DNA of 32,984 bases, from NCBI GenBank assembly GCA_020341735.1, contig CP070833.1, positions 338,900 to 371,883 of the forward strand, written 5' to 3'. The DNA comes from Gammaproteobacteria bacterium. GTDB taxonomy: Bacteria > Pseudomonadota > Gammaproteobacteria > Steroidobacterales > XN24. Made by a program: the position numbers and the translations under genes. Shown piece after piece: positions 17,145 to 26,700 of this stretch. The first letter of the stretch is position 1. Every line of letters begins with the position of its first letter. The notes below the pieces were generated by a model. The model was not told where the DNA came from. It searched no databases and saw only the letters and a program-made list of their open reading frames with translations.

Positions 17145-18009
17145 ATTCCCTCCGACCTGCTTTGAGTCCGCGCCAGCGTGCAAATTTCTGCACCATCCGG
17201 AGCGGTATCGAGTGCAGTGCCGCATCCATTGATCGATGCTCGACTGCCCAGCTGATGTCCCGCAGCACTGCCATCCCGAGGGGCGCCAGACAGTATCTGA
17301 ACATTGACGTCCCAAGTTCGCCGCGGCGAAAAATCCATGCATCCGCTTCGCCCTCTCCAAAGTGCCGCCGCCAGGATTGCCGGAGGCTGTAATTGTGCGA
17401 GTGCATCGCTACGGCATCGGCGACGTAGACGACGCGTTTGCCCATCCGTCGGACCCGATAGGACCATTCGATGTCCTCCGAATAATTGATGCGGGTCTCG
17501 AAGGGCACCTTCTCGGCGAGATCACGGCGGATAGCCGAATTCGCCATGGAGAAAAAGTGCACCCAGGATGATGAAATCGAACCGTCACCGAACGCCCGCT
17601 CAGTATCCTTGGTGAATAGGCTTCGGCAGTCGGGGCGGGAAACCTGACGGCCAAACACTGCGCCGGTCGTCGGATCTGAGAACGGTTGGATCAGACGCTC
17701 CAGCCAGCGGTCGTCGCAGGGCGTTGCATCCGAATTGAGGAAGACGATGATCCGGCCCGAGGTTTCGGACACAGCTTCGTTCAGAATCGTGCCCGGGTTG
17801 TAGGACCTGCTGTCATTCAGCCTTATTCTCTCAGGTTGATTAAACTCCCGAATGACATCCAGCGTCCCGTCTGTCGAAGTCGAATCGAAATTCCACAGTT
17901 CGAAGTCTGTATAGGTCTGCCGGTCTAATGCCTCGAGCGTCTGCCGGATGACATCAATGTCGTTGAAAGATCGCATGACTACGGCCACGCTTGGACGCGA
18001 CACTCGCAT
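17131..18009 (-). CDS. GT2-family glycosyltransferase (rhamnosyltransferase-like)
   Basis: A 292-aa GT-A enzyme. VAVVMRSFNDIDVIRQTLEAL opens the nucleotide-binding fold. FDSTSTDGT and FLNSDATP supply the UDP/dTDP and metal-binding acidic residues, and YSEDIEWSYRV carries the ED catalytic-base motif of GT2 inverting enzymes. No membrane segments are evident. ATG 18009 has GAGGAG 3-4 nt upstream. It is the first gene of the minus-strand pair and has its own sigma-54 promoter (P3). It would add one sugar to the lipid-linked repeat on the cytoplasmic side. Confidence 0.9.
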   Translation of the reverse strand: MRVSRPSVAVVMRSFNDIDVIRQTLEALDRQTYTDFELWNFDSTSTDGTLDVIREFNQPERIRLNDSRSYNPGTILNEAVSETSGRIIVFLNSDATPCDDRWLERLIQPFSDPTTGAVFGRQVSRPDCRSLFTKDTERAFGDGSISSSWVHFFSMANSAIRRDLAEKVPFETRINYSEDIEWSYRVRRMGKRVVYVADAVAMHSHNYSLRQSWRRHFGEGEADAWIFRRGELGTSMFRYCLAPLGMAVLRDISWAVEHRSMDAALHSIPLRMVQKFARWRGLKAGRREYGFG

Positions 18010-18095
18010 ATTCTCCTCACCTTTGCTGTCTGAACCTCATAAAAAATCTTGTTCCGGTGTTCGTGTCACTCATGAACCGTCACAACAATGAGATA

Positions 18096-18111
18096 TGCAA
18101 GTAACGGGCCA
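18096..18111 (-). promoter_or_regulatory. Sigma-54 (-24/-12) promoter, P3
   Basis: Read on the minus strand: TGGCCC-N5-TTGCA with exact 12-nt GG-to-GC spacing. The predicted start at about 18085 leaves a 76-nt leader before the GT2 ATG at 18009. An inverted copy of the shared octamer (plus-strand CAATCTGG, 18168-18175) lies 57-64 nt upstream of its -24 box. Confidence 0.65.
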
Positions 18112-18216
18112 AATTTGTTACCGCATCTATTGGCGCCATCGGGACTGCACATCCAGCCGCTTGCCTACAATCTGGTCCTGTGCTCCGCCCGCGTCGATGC
18201 TCCGACTCGCAAATCG

Positions 18217-18238
18217 GTGTGCAGAGTGACAGGCACAC
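18217..18238 (-). terminator. Weak hairpin after the acyltransferase gene
   Basis: GTGTGC-N10-GCACAC is a 6-bp stem located about 27 nt beyond the stop of the minus-strand acyltransferase gene. No clear T-run follows. The rest of the 255-nt gap 18010-18264 holds promoter P3 and no convincing gene. Confidence 0.25.
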
Positions 18239-18264
18239 GGACGCCTTTTGCGGTACCGATCCTG

Positions 18265-19563
18265 TTAACGAAACGCTCGGTTCACGGCAGCCATCAAGGT
18301 CGGGCGGGCGGTCGGGCTGATATCAGTCTTCCGCGATCGTCCTGGTCCCGGCCGTGTACGCCGGACACCCAGGCGCCGAATCGGTTCTTCGAAGAAAGTA
18401 AAACTCAGCCATGCAAGCGGTAGGACTACTGCCAGCGTGAGGACCATGACCGCGACCGGCTCTGTCGAGATCTTCTTTGCCGCGCTCAGAACCGGCATGT
18501 GCATGAGGTAGACGCCATAGCTGAGCAAGCCCATCCAGGAGAGCGGCTTGCCGCCGACCAGAGGCAGGCGTTTGTTGACCGCACATGCGCCGACCAGGAG
18601 CGTACAGATCAGATAGAAAGCCAGGGCCGATCCACCGGATGTGTCGTCGAGTTCTCCGAACAATAGGAATGCTCCGAATGTCGCGAGCAAAATGCCGGGG
18701 ACCAATGGTGACAATGCAAGCCGGGAATACCACCGAAAAGTTTGAGGCCTGTCGAGGAAGTAGGCCATCAGGACCCCCATGAGAATCGCCTCGCTGTAGC
18801 TCAAGACAACTCGCCAGGGCAACTCTGCCAGGTCGGCTTCAGGGTACCCGTGAACGAGCGCTACCTTGAGCGCGAGCATGCCTCCGAATATTGCTACCAG
18901 GGGACCGGGACGGAGAATCAGCAAGAGCGAAAGCAGTAGATAGAACTGTTCCTCGACGGCCAGCGACCAGGCGACGAAGAAGGGCCCCTCCCCGCTGGTT
19001 TCCAGCCAATTGGAGCAATACAAAACGTAGCAAGCCAGCTTATCCGCGAACAGGGCCTGATTCTGTGGCGAATAGATCTGCGCCGCGAAAACCAAGAGAA
19101 ATTCAGCCAGCAAGATCAGATAGTAGAGTGGCCAGAGGCGCAGCACCCGCCGCCACAGGAATCGGCGCACGTCGACGGAGCCTGACCGCCGGACCTCCCT
19201 GAGCATGAGGGTCATGACAATGTAGCCGCTGATAACGAAGAAGAGCGAAACCCCATATCTGCCGTTGTGCTGAAACTGGGCCACCCAGCCCGTTGCAGCG
19301 GTCGGGACGTGGTGCGCCAACACCAGCAGAATGGCGAGACCTCTGAGCCCATCCAGGTTCGGGATCCGAATTCTCGTCAGGTATCCCGAATGTTCGGGCA
19401 ATTTTGTTCTGCCGACCTCGTCGCCATCGCCTGGTAGTCGCTGGGAATGCGTATCTCGCCGCATTACATGTCTCGCTGAAACTCGATATGACAGGAATGG
19501 TGCAATCGGCGTGCCACTCGCAGAGACACGATGACCGACCGGTTTTCTGGGATCGTCGGCCAT
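18265..19563 (-). CDS. OafA/YrhL-type membrane O-acyltransferase (acyltransferase family 3)
   Basis: A 432-aa multi-pass membrane protein with about ten hydrophobic segments. It carries the acyltransferase-3 landmarks in order: RIPNLDGLRGLAILLVLAHH (catalytic His region), LFFVISGYIVMTLMLREV, WRRVLRLWPLYY, and WSLAVEEQFYLLLSLLL. The first 75 residues are hydrophilic. ATG 19563 has GGAG 8 nt upstream; an internal ATG at 19464 is the main alternative. Family members move acetyl or other acyl groups across the membrane onto sugars of O-antigen or EPS, so this is probably the second acyl-decorating enzyme of the cluster alongside the cytoplasmic hexapeptide enzyme. It has its own upstream sigma-54-like promoter (P4). 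Confidence 0.88.
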   Translation of the reverse strand: MADDPRKPVGHRVSASGTPIAPFLSYRVSARHVMRRDTHSQRLPGDGDEVGRTKLPEHSGYLTRIRIPNLDGLRGLAILLVLAHHVPTAATGWVAQFQHNGRYGVSLFFVISGYIVMTLMLREVRRSGSVDVRRFLWRRVLRLWPLYYLILLAEFLLVFAAQIYSPQNQALFADKLACYVLYCSNWLETSGEGPFFVAWSLAVEEQFYLLLSLLLILRPGPLVAIFGGMLALKVALVHGYPEADLAELPWRVVLSYSEAILMGVLMAYFLDRPQTFRWYSRLALSPLVPGILLATFGAFLLFGELDDTSGGSALAFYLICTLLVGACAVNKRLPLVGGKPLSWMGLLSYGVYLMHMPVLSAAKKISTEPVAVMVLTLAVVLPLAWLSFTFFEEPIRRLGVRRTRPGPGRSRKTDISPTARPTLMAAVNRAFR

Positions 19564-19631
19564 GTCATTCGCTCCGGCAAAAGTTGTTTTGCAATCTGGG
19601 ACGCGGACAGGTCTCGATATAGGAATCATTG

Positions 19632-19647
19632 TGCAAATCGAGAGCCG
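19632..19647 (-). promoter_or_regulatory. Candidate sigma-54 promoter, P4
   Basis: Minus-strand CGGCTC-N5-TTGCA: the GG/GC core spacing and the -12 box are perfect, while the -24 box deviates at two positions. The predicted start at about 19621 gives a 58-nt leader before ATG 19563. It lies in the 308-nt divergent gap 19564-19871, which contains no convincing gene. Confidence 0.45.
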
Positions 19648-19737
19648 CGCGAATCGGGGCCGTGACGAGGCTGTTCCTAAGCTGTCAAGCCTTATCCGCC
19701 ACTCGTCCGGCCATTCATTGGGCCTTGTCGACGCATC

Positions 19738-19753
19738 TGGCCTGGTTCTTGCT
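19738..19753 (+). promoter_or_regulatory. Candidate sigma-54 promoter, P5
   Basis: TGGCCT-N5-TTGCT with correct 12-nt GG-to-GC spacing; two -24 positions deviate from TGGCAC. The predicted start at about 19764 leaves a leader of about 108 nt before GTG 19872. This argues against the longer open frame that begins at 19629. It is divergent from P4. Confidence 0.5.
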
Positions 19754-19871
19754 TGAGTGCTGGAACAAGCCTTCGGGTCGAGTCTTGAAACGCTGCTGCC
19801 ATCAATACCGCAGTTCGTTAGCTGGGCTCAGTCGGGGTAATGATCGTGCTGCGCTTTACAGGAGTCATATC

Positions 19872-21596
19872 GTGGCAGAAAACATCTGCCGGCCCGAAAC
19901 AGGGCCTCCCTCATTGGCAGGCCGGACCCTGTCCTCCGGGGTCCTCGGCGGACTTTGCCTGTCCGCGATCGCCGTCTTCATCGTCTTCGGCATGCCTACG
20001 GGTACCTGGCTTGAAGCGTGGCTGGGGCTTGCGGTCGCGACTTTGGCTGGCTTCGTGGTGCGCGGACTGAGGAGAAAGGCCTGGTTCGGATCCAGGCTTT
20101 CCCTCCACCAGTCGCTATCCTTCGAGGGCGTGGTTCAAACGGTCCAGTGGTTAAGCCCGTCATTATCCTCGCGCGCATTCGAGACAGAATTTCTCATCCG
20201 CGAAACAAGCATGGGCAGAAAGGAGGTCACAGCCTGGTTGCGCAGTCGTCGGCTGACGCTGCCAGTAATTGCCTGCGCGGCCGCGGGCGTCATTTCATGG
20301 TCTTTCGGCACAATGACCGTTGCAGCGATTTTTTCGATGCTGGCGATCTTTGCGATTTTGAAGGGCACGCAGCAATTCACCGCGCTGGAGTCGGGGAAGG
20401 AAAACCAGCGCGTTCATGCCATGGCGACCATGTCGGGACTCGCTGTCTGGGGTATCGAGGGGACTCTTTTCGTAGTCGCCACACAGTCCTTGCTGGACCT
20501 GCCCCAGGCTCTTCTCCTTTATATAGGCTTCACGGTGGCCGTCGAGTCCGCTGTTATTCCCATGGCTCTTGGGGTAGCTGAATTACCTGCTGTTCTCGCC
20601 ATAGCCTGGGGAGGCGGGCCCACTGCGCTCGGCGTACTGCTCATATTCCATGCTTCCCGCCTGATACTTCTCATGGCGCTCGGGCTCGTTTACCTCCCTA
20701 GGTACAAACTGACGGTCGATGATCTGCTGGACACCGGGCTCATCACTCGTCTGGCCTCATCGCAGCGCCCGGCGGAGGGTTGGCAGTTCGAAGATGATGG
20801 AGAAGTCGCCTGTGATATCTCGGTGGTCATTCCTGCATACAACGAAGCTGAGCGGCTGCCGCCCTACCTCGATGAAGTAGTCAACACCCTCCGGCAAACC
20901 GTGGATCGATGGGAAATTATTGTCGTCGATGATGGCTCGACTGACCTCACACGGGAGATTGTACGAGACTTCTCCGCAATAGAACCCGGAGTCCAACTGG
21001 TCTGCAACGAGATCAATCTCGGCAAGGGTGGTGCTGTCGCGAGGGGCGTGTCGGAGGCCCGTGGCCGGTACATCCTGTTCACGGACGCTGACGGCGCGAC
21101 GCCGGCGTCGGAGATCCACAAGCTCGTGGCCGCGCTCCATTCGGGGGTTGAAATCGCTATCGGCTCCCGTCGTGCAAGCGACGTGGCTGTGACGCTCCGC
21201 AGAGATTCGATCCGTGCAGCATTGGGTTCCTCTTTCTACGCCTTCGTAAATTTCTTTGCGGTGCCCGGAATTCGAGATACGCAATGCGGATTCAAAGCGT
21301 TTCGTCGAGATGCTGCAAGCCGCCTGTTCGACCAGTTGACCGAGACCGGTTGGGCATTTGACGTGGAAGTTCTGTACCGGGCTCAGCTGGTCGGTTACGC
21401 CGTCGCCGAAGTGCCAGTCAACTGGCAGGAGATGGAAGGATCGAAGCTCGATCCGGTGCGCGATGCCATCCGGATGGCAAGGGCAATCTTCAAGATCCGC
21501 CGACAGAACGCCGGATTCCAGCGCCGGGTGGCCAACCACCGCGCAATATCAGACGACTTGCCGATCGGATCGGATCGATGGAAATGTACCCCATGA
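19872..21596 (+). CDS. Fusion: YbhN/LPG-synthase-TM-like membrane domain + polyprenyl-phosphate glycosyltransferase (GtrB/ALG5-like)
   Basis: A 574-aa two-domain protein. Residues about 20-290 are membrane-embedded with several hydrophobic helices and resemble the flippase-like YbhN/AglD domain. Residues about 313-555 form a GT2 domain of the dolichyl/undecaprenyl-phosphate hexose synthase type, with ISVVIPAYNEAERLPPYL, IIVVDDGSTDLT, NLGKGGAVARG, LFTDADGATP (D-x-D) and DTQCGFKAFRRDAA. This enzyme type transfers glucose or a related sugar from a nucleotide donor to a polyprenyl phosphate. GTG 19872 is chosen because AGGAG stands about 8 nt upstream and P5 predicts a transcript starting only at about 19764. 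The 19-nt overlap with the next gene couples it to the GtrA/GT-C protein. Confidence 0.88.
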   Translation: MAENICRPETGPPSLAGRTLSSGVLGGLCLSAIAVFIVFGMPTGTWLEAWLGLAVATLAGFVVRGLRRKAWFGSRLSLHQSLSFEGVVQTVQWLSPSLSSRAFETEFLIRETSMGRKEVTAWLRSRRLTLPVIACAAAGVISWSFGTMTVAAIFSMLAIFAILKGTQQFTALESGKENQRVHAMATMSGLAVWGIEGTLFVVATQSLLDLPQALLLYIGFTVAVESAVIPMALGVAELPAVLAIAWGGGPTALGVLLIFHASRLILLMALGLVYLPRYKLTVDDLLDTGLITRLASSQRPAEGWQFEDDGEVACDISVVIPAYNEAERLPPYLDEVVNTLRQTVDRWEIIVVDDGSTDLTREIVRDFSAIEPGVQLVCNEINLGKGGAVARGVSEARGRYILFTDADGATPASEIHKLVAALHSGVEIAIGSRRASDVAVTLRRDSIRAALGSSFYAFVNFFAVPGIRDTQCGFKAFRRDAASRLFDQLTETGWAFDVEVLYRAQLVGYAVAEVPVNWQEMEGSKLDPVRDAIRMARAIFKIRRQNAGFQRRVANHRAISDDLPIGSDRWKCTP

Positions 21597-23701
21597 ATCA
21601 GAACCTGAAGGTTGGCTGGCAGGTGAGCCGTTTTTCACTAGTCGGGATTTCCAACACGGCGGTGGATTTCATCGCCACCAACATTCTTTACTTTCTGTTA
21701 GCGCCAGACGATGACTCGGGTCTGTTGCTGATTTCGATTATTGCCTGCCTCATCGCGACCGCTAATTCCTTTGTTCTAAATTCGCGCTGGACGTTTGCGG
21801 AGGTCTCTGATGCCGATCACTCTTTGTCGCGTTTTCTGGCGACAGCGGGTGTGGGGATGCTCGTCAACACGGCGATATTTCTGTTCCTCATGCGTCATCT
21901 GCCGCTGTCCGGTCTGACCGACGATTATGTCGCCCTGAATCTCGCCCGGTTCGGCGGCGTCGTCGCCGCCATGGGGGTCACTTTCTGCGGCTACAGGCTG
22001 TGGGCCTTCGCACCGGGTCTCGCAGCGCGTCGTCGGACAGCCGACGATGATCTCCAGCCCAAGGCGGTGTTTTCTGCCGGGCCGTTCCTGATACTGATGG
22101 CCGTGGCCCTGGCGACGCGGATCGTAGTTCTCTGGATGGCTCCCGTCATTTACGGAGACGCTGTCAATTACGCCTGGGTTGCGCGCCTGACCGCCAGCGG
22201 ACATCTTGAGACCGTCGACCTCTTCTGGCACAGCCTGTTCGACTTCTGGCAGGTGCTGTTTGTGTGGCTGGGCGCGGGGCAATATGCGGCGCCCGTGCTG
22301 GCAAGCCTGATACCAGGCGTTCTGCTCGTCTGGCCGGTCGCCCTGATCACGTGGCGCCTGTATGGAAACCGCGCGGCCGGATTATCTGCCGCACTGGTGG
22401 CACTACACCCCAGATTGGTGGAGTACTCCCTCAATGGTTACGCAGAGAGCTTCTATATGCTCGGTGCCACATGGGCGACCTATGGCCTTGTTATTTTGGC
22501 GAGAGAACCACGGCGGCTGACGGCCCTTTTGGCTGCAGGCCTTGGACTGTCCGCGTGGATCCTGGTAAGAAACGAAGCTCTCTTGTTCGCCGCAATCGCC
22601 ATCCCGCTAGCGCTCTTAAGTCAACGCCATATGTGGCGGGAGATCGTCAGATCGGCTGTATGTGTTGCAATCATCGTAAGCACCCTTGTCGTCGCCTATG
22701 CATTCACGAATCTCGTCTTGTGGGGCGAGCCCGGTCTGGTCCAGAAAGGCAGCAATCTTGCTCGTGAACATGTCGAGATGCTGGATCCGCACGAGGCAGC
22801 CAGAGAGACCTATGGGGTCACAGCACCCGTTGCGCAACAGCCCGATGCCACTGCGATTGTCCGCAAGCTGGCCAAACGCTGGCCCGGGAATATCCGCTAC
22901 ACGGCCGAGCGATTGCCCGGCATGCTGCTGTCACCGATTATTCTGTTCGCCCTTCTGCTGCCGATACTGGGGCCGCGCAGATCCAGTTCAGCTTCGCCCA
23001 CTTGGCCTGTGATTCTGTTGGCAGCCTGGCCGATCGCTTTCTATCCGCTCATCCAACTCGAACCGCGGATGTTATTTCCTACCCTGATCGGCGCAATCAT
23101 ATTCGGCAGCGCCGGGGCGTTGCTGGCAGGCCAGCGCCTCGCCGGCCTTGTGCCCAGACATCGGACTCTCGTTCAGTGGGCCCCCGGGTTCGTCACATTG
23201 CTTCTGTTGCTGCCCTTGATCCCACTCCTCGCCTGGCACTCCGGCAGCGAGCGTGGGTTTCACCGCGAGGTCGGCACGTGGCTCGCAGAGACGCTTCCGC
23301 CGAACGTGCAAATTGTCGGTGACGGCTATGGATACGTGAGCGCCAGCGCTTTCTGGGCAGGGCGCCGCGCCGAACCTCGAATGTGGACTGACGACAAAGA
23401 GATTCTGGCCAACAGTGTTGGCGACAACGCCGTCCTGATTTTGTACGAACGGTATCTCCGTGAGGCCAACCCGGAGTTACTCTCGTCCCTCGATGACGGG
23501 CTACCCGGGATGATCCGGATCGTGGAGTTCGATTTCCCCCGTATCGGCCGCGTGCAGGCTTGGCGCCATATCGATGTAGTCGAACATGTCCGGGAAAAGC
23601 GGCGCGGTACTGTTGGCGTTGTCGACTCTATATCTCAACGTAATATACTCAAGCGTGCGTCTACTCCTGCGAACGCGTTGATTCCGGGAGATGAGATATA
23701 G
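21578..23701 (+). CDS. Fusion: GtrA-like flippase domain + GT-C polyprenyl-linked glycosyltransferase
   Basis: A 707-aa membrane protein. Residues about 14-145 form a four-helix GtrA domain (FSLVGISNTAVDFIATNIL, NSFVLNSRWTF, FCGYRLWAF). Residues about 165-560 carry many more hydrophobic helices in the manner of the PMT/ArnT GT-C superfamily, with D194 in the first external loop (VIYGDAVNYA) as the likely catalytic base, and a soluble C-terminal region. GtrA proteins flip polyprenyl-phosphate sugars, and GT-C enzymes use them on the periplasmic side. ATG 21593 is an alternative start; neither ATG has a strong Shine-Dalgarno. With the upstream fusion it forms a complete Gtr-like modification pathway in two proteins. 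Confidence 0.87.
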   Translation: MEMYPMNQNLKVGWQVSRFSLVGISNTAVDFIATNILYFLLAPDDDSGLLLISIIACLIATANSFVLNSRWTFAEVSDADHSLSRFLATAGVGMLVNTAIFLFLMRHLPLSGLTDDYVALNLARFGGVVAAMGVTFCGYRLWAFAPGLAARRRTADDDLQPKAVFSAGPFLILMAVALATRIVVLWMAPVIYGDAVNYAWVARLTASGHLETVDLFWHSLFDFWQVLFVWLGAGQYAAPVLASLIPGVLLVWPVALITWRLYGNRAAGLSAALVALHPRLVEYSLNGYAESFYMLGATWATYGLVILAREPRRLTALLAAGLGLSAWILVRNEALLFAAIAIPLALLSQRHMWREIVRSAVCVAIIVSTLVVAYAFTNLVLWGEPGLVQKGSNLAREHVEMLDPHEAARETYGVTAPVAQQPDATAIVRKLAKRWPGNIRYTAERLPGMLLSPIILFALLLPILGPRRSSSASPTWPVILLAAWPIAFYPLIQLEPRMLFPTLIGAIIFGSAGALLAGQRLAGLVPRHRTLVQWAPGFVTLLLLLPLIPLLAWHSGSERGFHREVGTWLAETLPPNVQIVGDGYGYVSASAFWAGRRAEPRMWTDDKEILANSVGDNAVLILYERYLREANPELLSSLDDGLPGMIRIVEFDFPRIGRVQAWRHIDVVEHVREKRRGTVGVVDSISQRNILKRASTPANALIPGDEI
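23619..23646 (+). promoter_or_regulatory. Possible sigma-70 promoter before the cyclase gene
   Basis: TTGTCG, a 16-nt spacer and TAATAT (4/6 match to each consensus hexamer) lie in the 3' end of the GtrA/GT-C gene, in an unusually AT-rich patch. The predicted start at about 23653 gives a 60-nt leader before ATG 23715. Weak evidence. No sigma-54 box was found before this gene. Confidence 0.3.
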
Positions 23702-23714
23702 GGAGAGCGGTTGG

Positions 23715-26700
23715 ATGAAGTGCCCCAACTGTCATAACGATACTAAAGAGAGCGCGAAATTCTGCGAGGAATGTGGGACACGTCTGATCGTTGCCTGCGG
23801 CTCATGCGGTACGGAGCTCTCACCAGCGGCGAAATTCTGCAGCGAGTGTGGTACGGCTGCCCAATCGACACAGTCGCCGGCACCCGAGGCGGATGCCCCT
23901 GTCACCCGGCATCCAGCGGCCACCAGCAGGACCGAGGACGTTGCGGCCGAACGGCGACAGCTGACGGTCATGTTCTGCGATATCGTGGGATCGACCGAGT
24001 TATCGGAAAAGCTGGACCCGGAAATCCTCAGAGAAGTGGTGCACTCGTATCACGATACGACGGGTCGCGTGATCGGTCGTTACGAGGGCCATAACGCTCA
24101 ATACCTGGGCGACGGTCTACTTGTCTATTTCGGCTACCCGATCGCACATGACGACGATGCCGAGCGGGCGGTTCGCGCGGGGCGCGAGATCATCACCGCC
24201 CTTTCAGAAATGAATGTAAGACTTGAGAAAGAACACGGCACAACAATCTCCGTCCGCGTCGGCATTCATACCGGGCCGGTTGTCATCGGCGCCGTCGGCT
24301 ACGGGGGACGACAGGAAAATCTGGCCCTTGGAAGCACAACCAATATAGCGGCCCGTTTCGAGAGTGCCGCAGAACCGAACACCGTCTTGATCAGCGAGAC
24401 CACACTGCGACTCATACCGGGCCTCTTCGTCACCGAAGAGGTGCCCATGCCGCCACTCAAGGGCGTCACGACACCGATCAGAGGTTATGTGGTACGACAT
24501 CCGAGCGGTGTGGGATCCAGCCTGGTCGACACGGTTCGCCTGACCCCGCTCGTCGGTCGCGAACTGGAAGTGGGTCTGTGCCTGGACAGGTGGGAGATGG
24601 TTCAGGATGGTGCGGGCCAGGCTCTCTTGATATCCGGGGATGCCGGCATTGGCAAGTCACGGCTGCTCACCGTTCTGCGCGAGCGCCTCGCCGATACGCC
24701 ACACACATGGCTCGAGTGCCGCGGTTCTTACTACATGAGACACACGGCATTTCAGCCTGTGACCGAACTCCTGCAACAAGCTGTCGGGTTCCAGGCGACG
24801 GATACCGTCGAAATCAAGCTGGAGCGTCTGCGCAAGGGTCTCGAGATCACGGGTGTATCCGTAGAGGATACCCTCCCACTGCTGGCGGCACTGCTGTCAC
24901 TGCCGCTGTCGGATGGTCAGGATCCGGTGTCGACGGTGAGCTCAGAAAAGCGTAAGGAAACGATTGCCGCCCTGGTAGGCTGGATTCACGCCGTCGCCGC
25001 AACGCAACCTCTGGTGTTGATTGTCGAAGACCTTCACTGGTGTGATCCGTCGACCGTCGAGTTTCTCGGCATTCTCATAGAACAGATCGAAGCTTCCAGA
25101 GTCATGGTGGTTGTCGCGTTCCGACCCGAGGCGAAACTGCCTTGGCCGGGGCGTTCCAATCAAACGCCGGTGGTCCTGAGTCCGTTGCGGCGCAGTCAGG
25201 TGACGTCAATGATCACAAGTGTCGCGGGCGGCCGGAGCGTTTCGAGTGAGATGGCCGAATTCATCATCGACAAGGCGGGCGGAATTCCGCTCTATGTCGA
25301 GGAAATCACGAAGATGATGATCGAGTCGGAGCAGGTCAACCTGGTGGATGGCCGCTACGAACTGGTCGGCCAGATTGACACGCTTTCGATCCCGACGACG
25401 CTCAAGGATTCGTTGATGGCGCGTCTCGATAGTCGCGCAGACGCGAAGGAGTTGGCGCAGTTAGCAGCGGTGATCGGTCGTGAATTCGGATACAGCCTGA
25501 TAGAAACTGTGACAGATCTGGACGAATCCGACTTGAGGCGGCGACTAGCGGAGCTTGTGGCGGCAGAGTTGTTTTACCAACGCGGCGTGATACCGGCGGC
25601 GACCTTTACTTTCAAGCATGCACTGATCCAGGACACCGCCTATCAGTCTTTGCTGCGCAGTGCCCGGCGTCGTTTTCACGCCCGGATTGCACAGGTACTC
25701 GAGTCGGACTTCCCTGAGCTCGTCATCGCGCGACCCGAGATGATGGCCCAACACTGCGAAACGGGGGGATTGGCCGAGCAAGCCCTTGAGTATTACGTTC
25801 GCGCGGGAGATGCGGCGGCGATGAGATCGGCTAACAGGGAAGCCATCCATCACTACGAAGGGGCGATCAAAACCCCTCGGACACTGCCGGATGTCGAGGA
25901 CCGCAGCCGCCAGCATTTGAATCTGTTGATGATGATCTCCGGTTGCCAAATGAGCGCCTTCGGCTGGGGTCATCCGGATGTCGCCAACACGCACAAGAGG
26001 ATCCAGAAGGTTTACAAGAACGTCGATGATCCTACGCTTGGCTCTGAGGCTTTGCTGGCACTGACCACCGCTGCCAATGTCAGGGCGGAATTCGATCAAG
26101 CACTGCAGCTGGCTGCAGATCTGTTGAATCTGGGCGAGTCGGCTAATGACCCATCGATTAGCTACATGCCGGAGTGTCAGCTGGGAGTGACGTCGTATCT
26201 CCAGGGGAAGTTGTCGGTCGCATTGAAACACTTCGAGCTCGCTGATGAACGCTATGACAACGAACGACATTTGCCGCTGACGCGTTATACGGGTTATGAC
26301 ATCAAAACATTGGCGCAGGCGTTCTCCGCGATGGTTATCTGGCTGCGAGGATTTCCTGATCAGGCCATTGCCAAAGGGCGAGAAGCCGTCGAGACGGCGG
26401 ACACAGTTCAGCATTTCGAAAGCGCTGTCATCGCGCGTTGTTTGCTCGCATGGGTATTGTTGATGCGTGGTGAACCATCCGCGGCGATGGCACCGTCCGA
26501 AGATGCAGTGCATACCAGCCAGACGCGGGAGCTGAAGTTCCTGGAAGGCTTCGGTCGTACGATGTTGGGCCTGGCGACGGCAGCGGCCGGCAACGAGCGA
26601 GAGGGAATCGAGGAATATCGGAACGGATGCCAGATTATGGCTGAAGCAGGTGCCCGATTTAACTCGACCGGGATTTTGAGTAAAGGCGCCGCTGCCTGTT

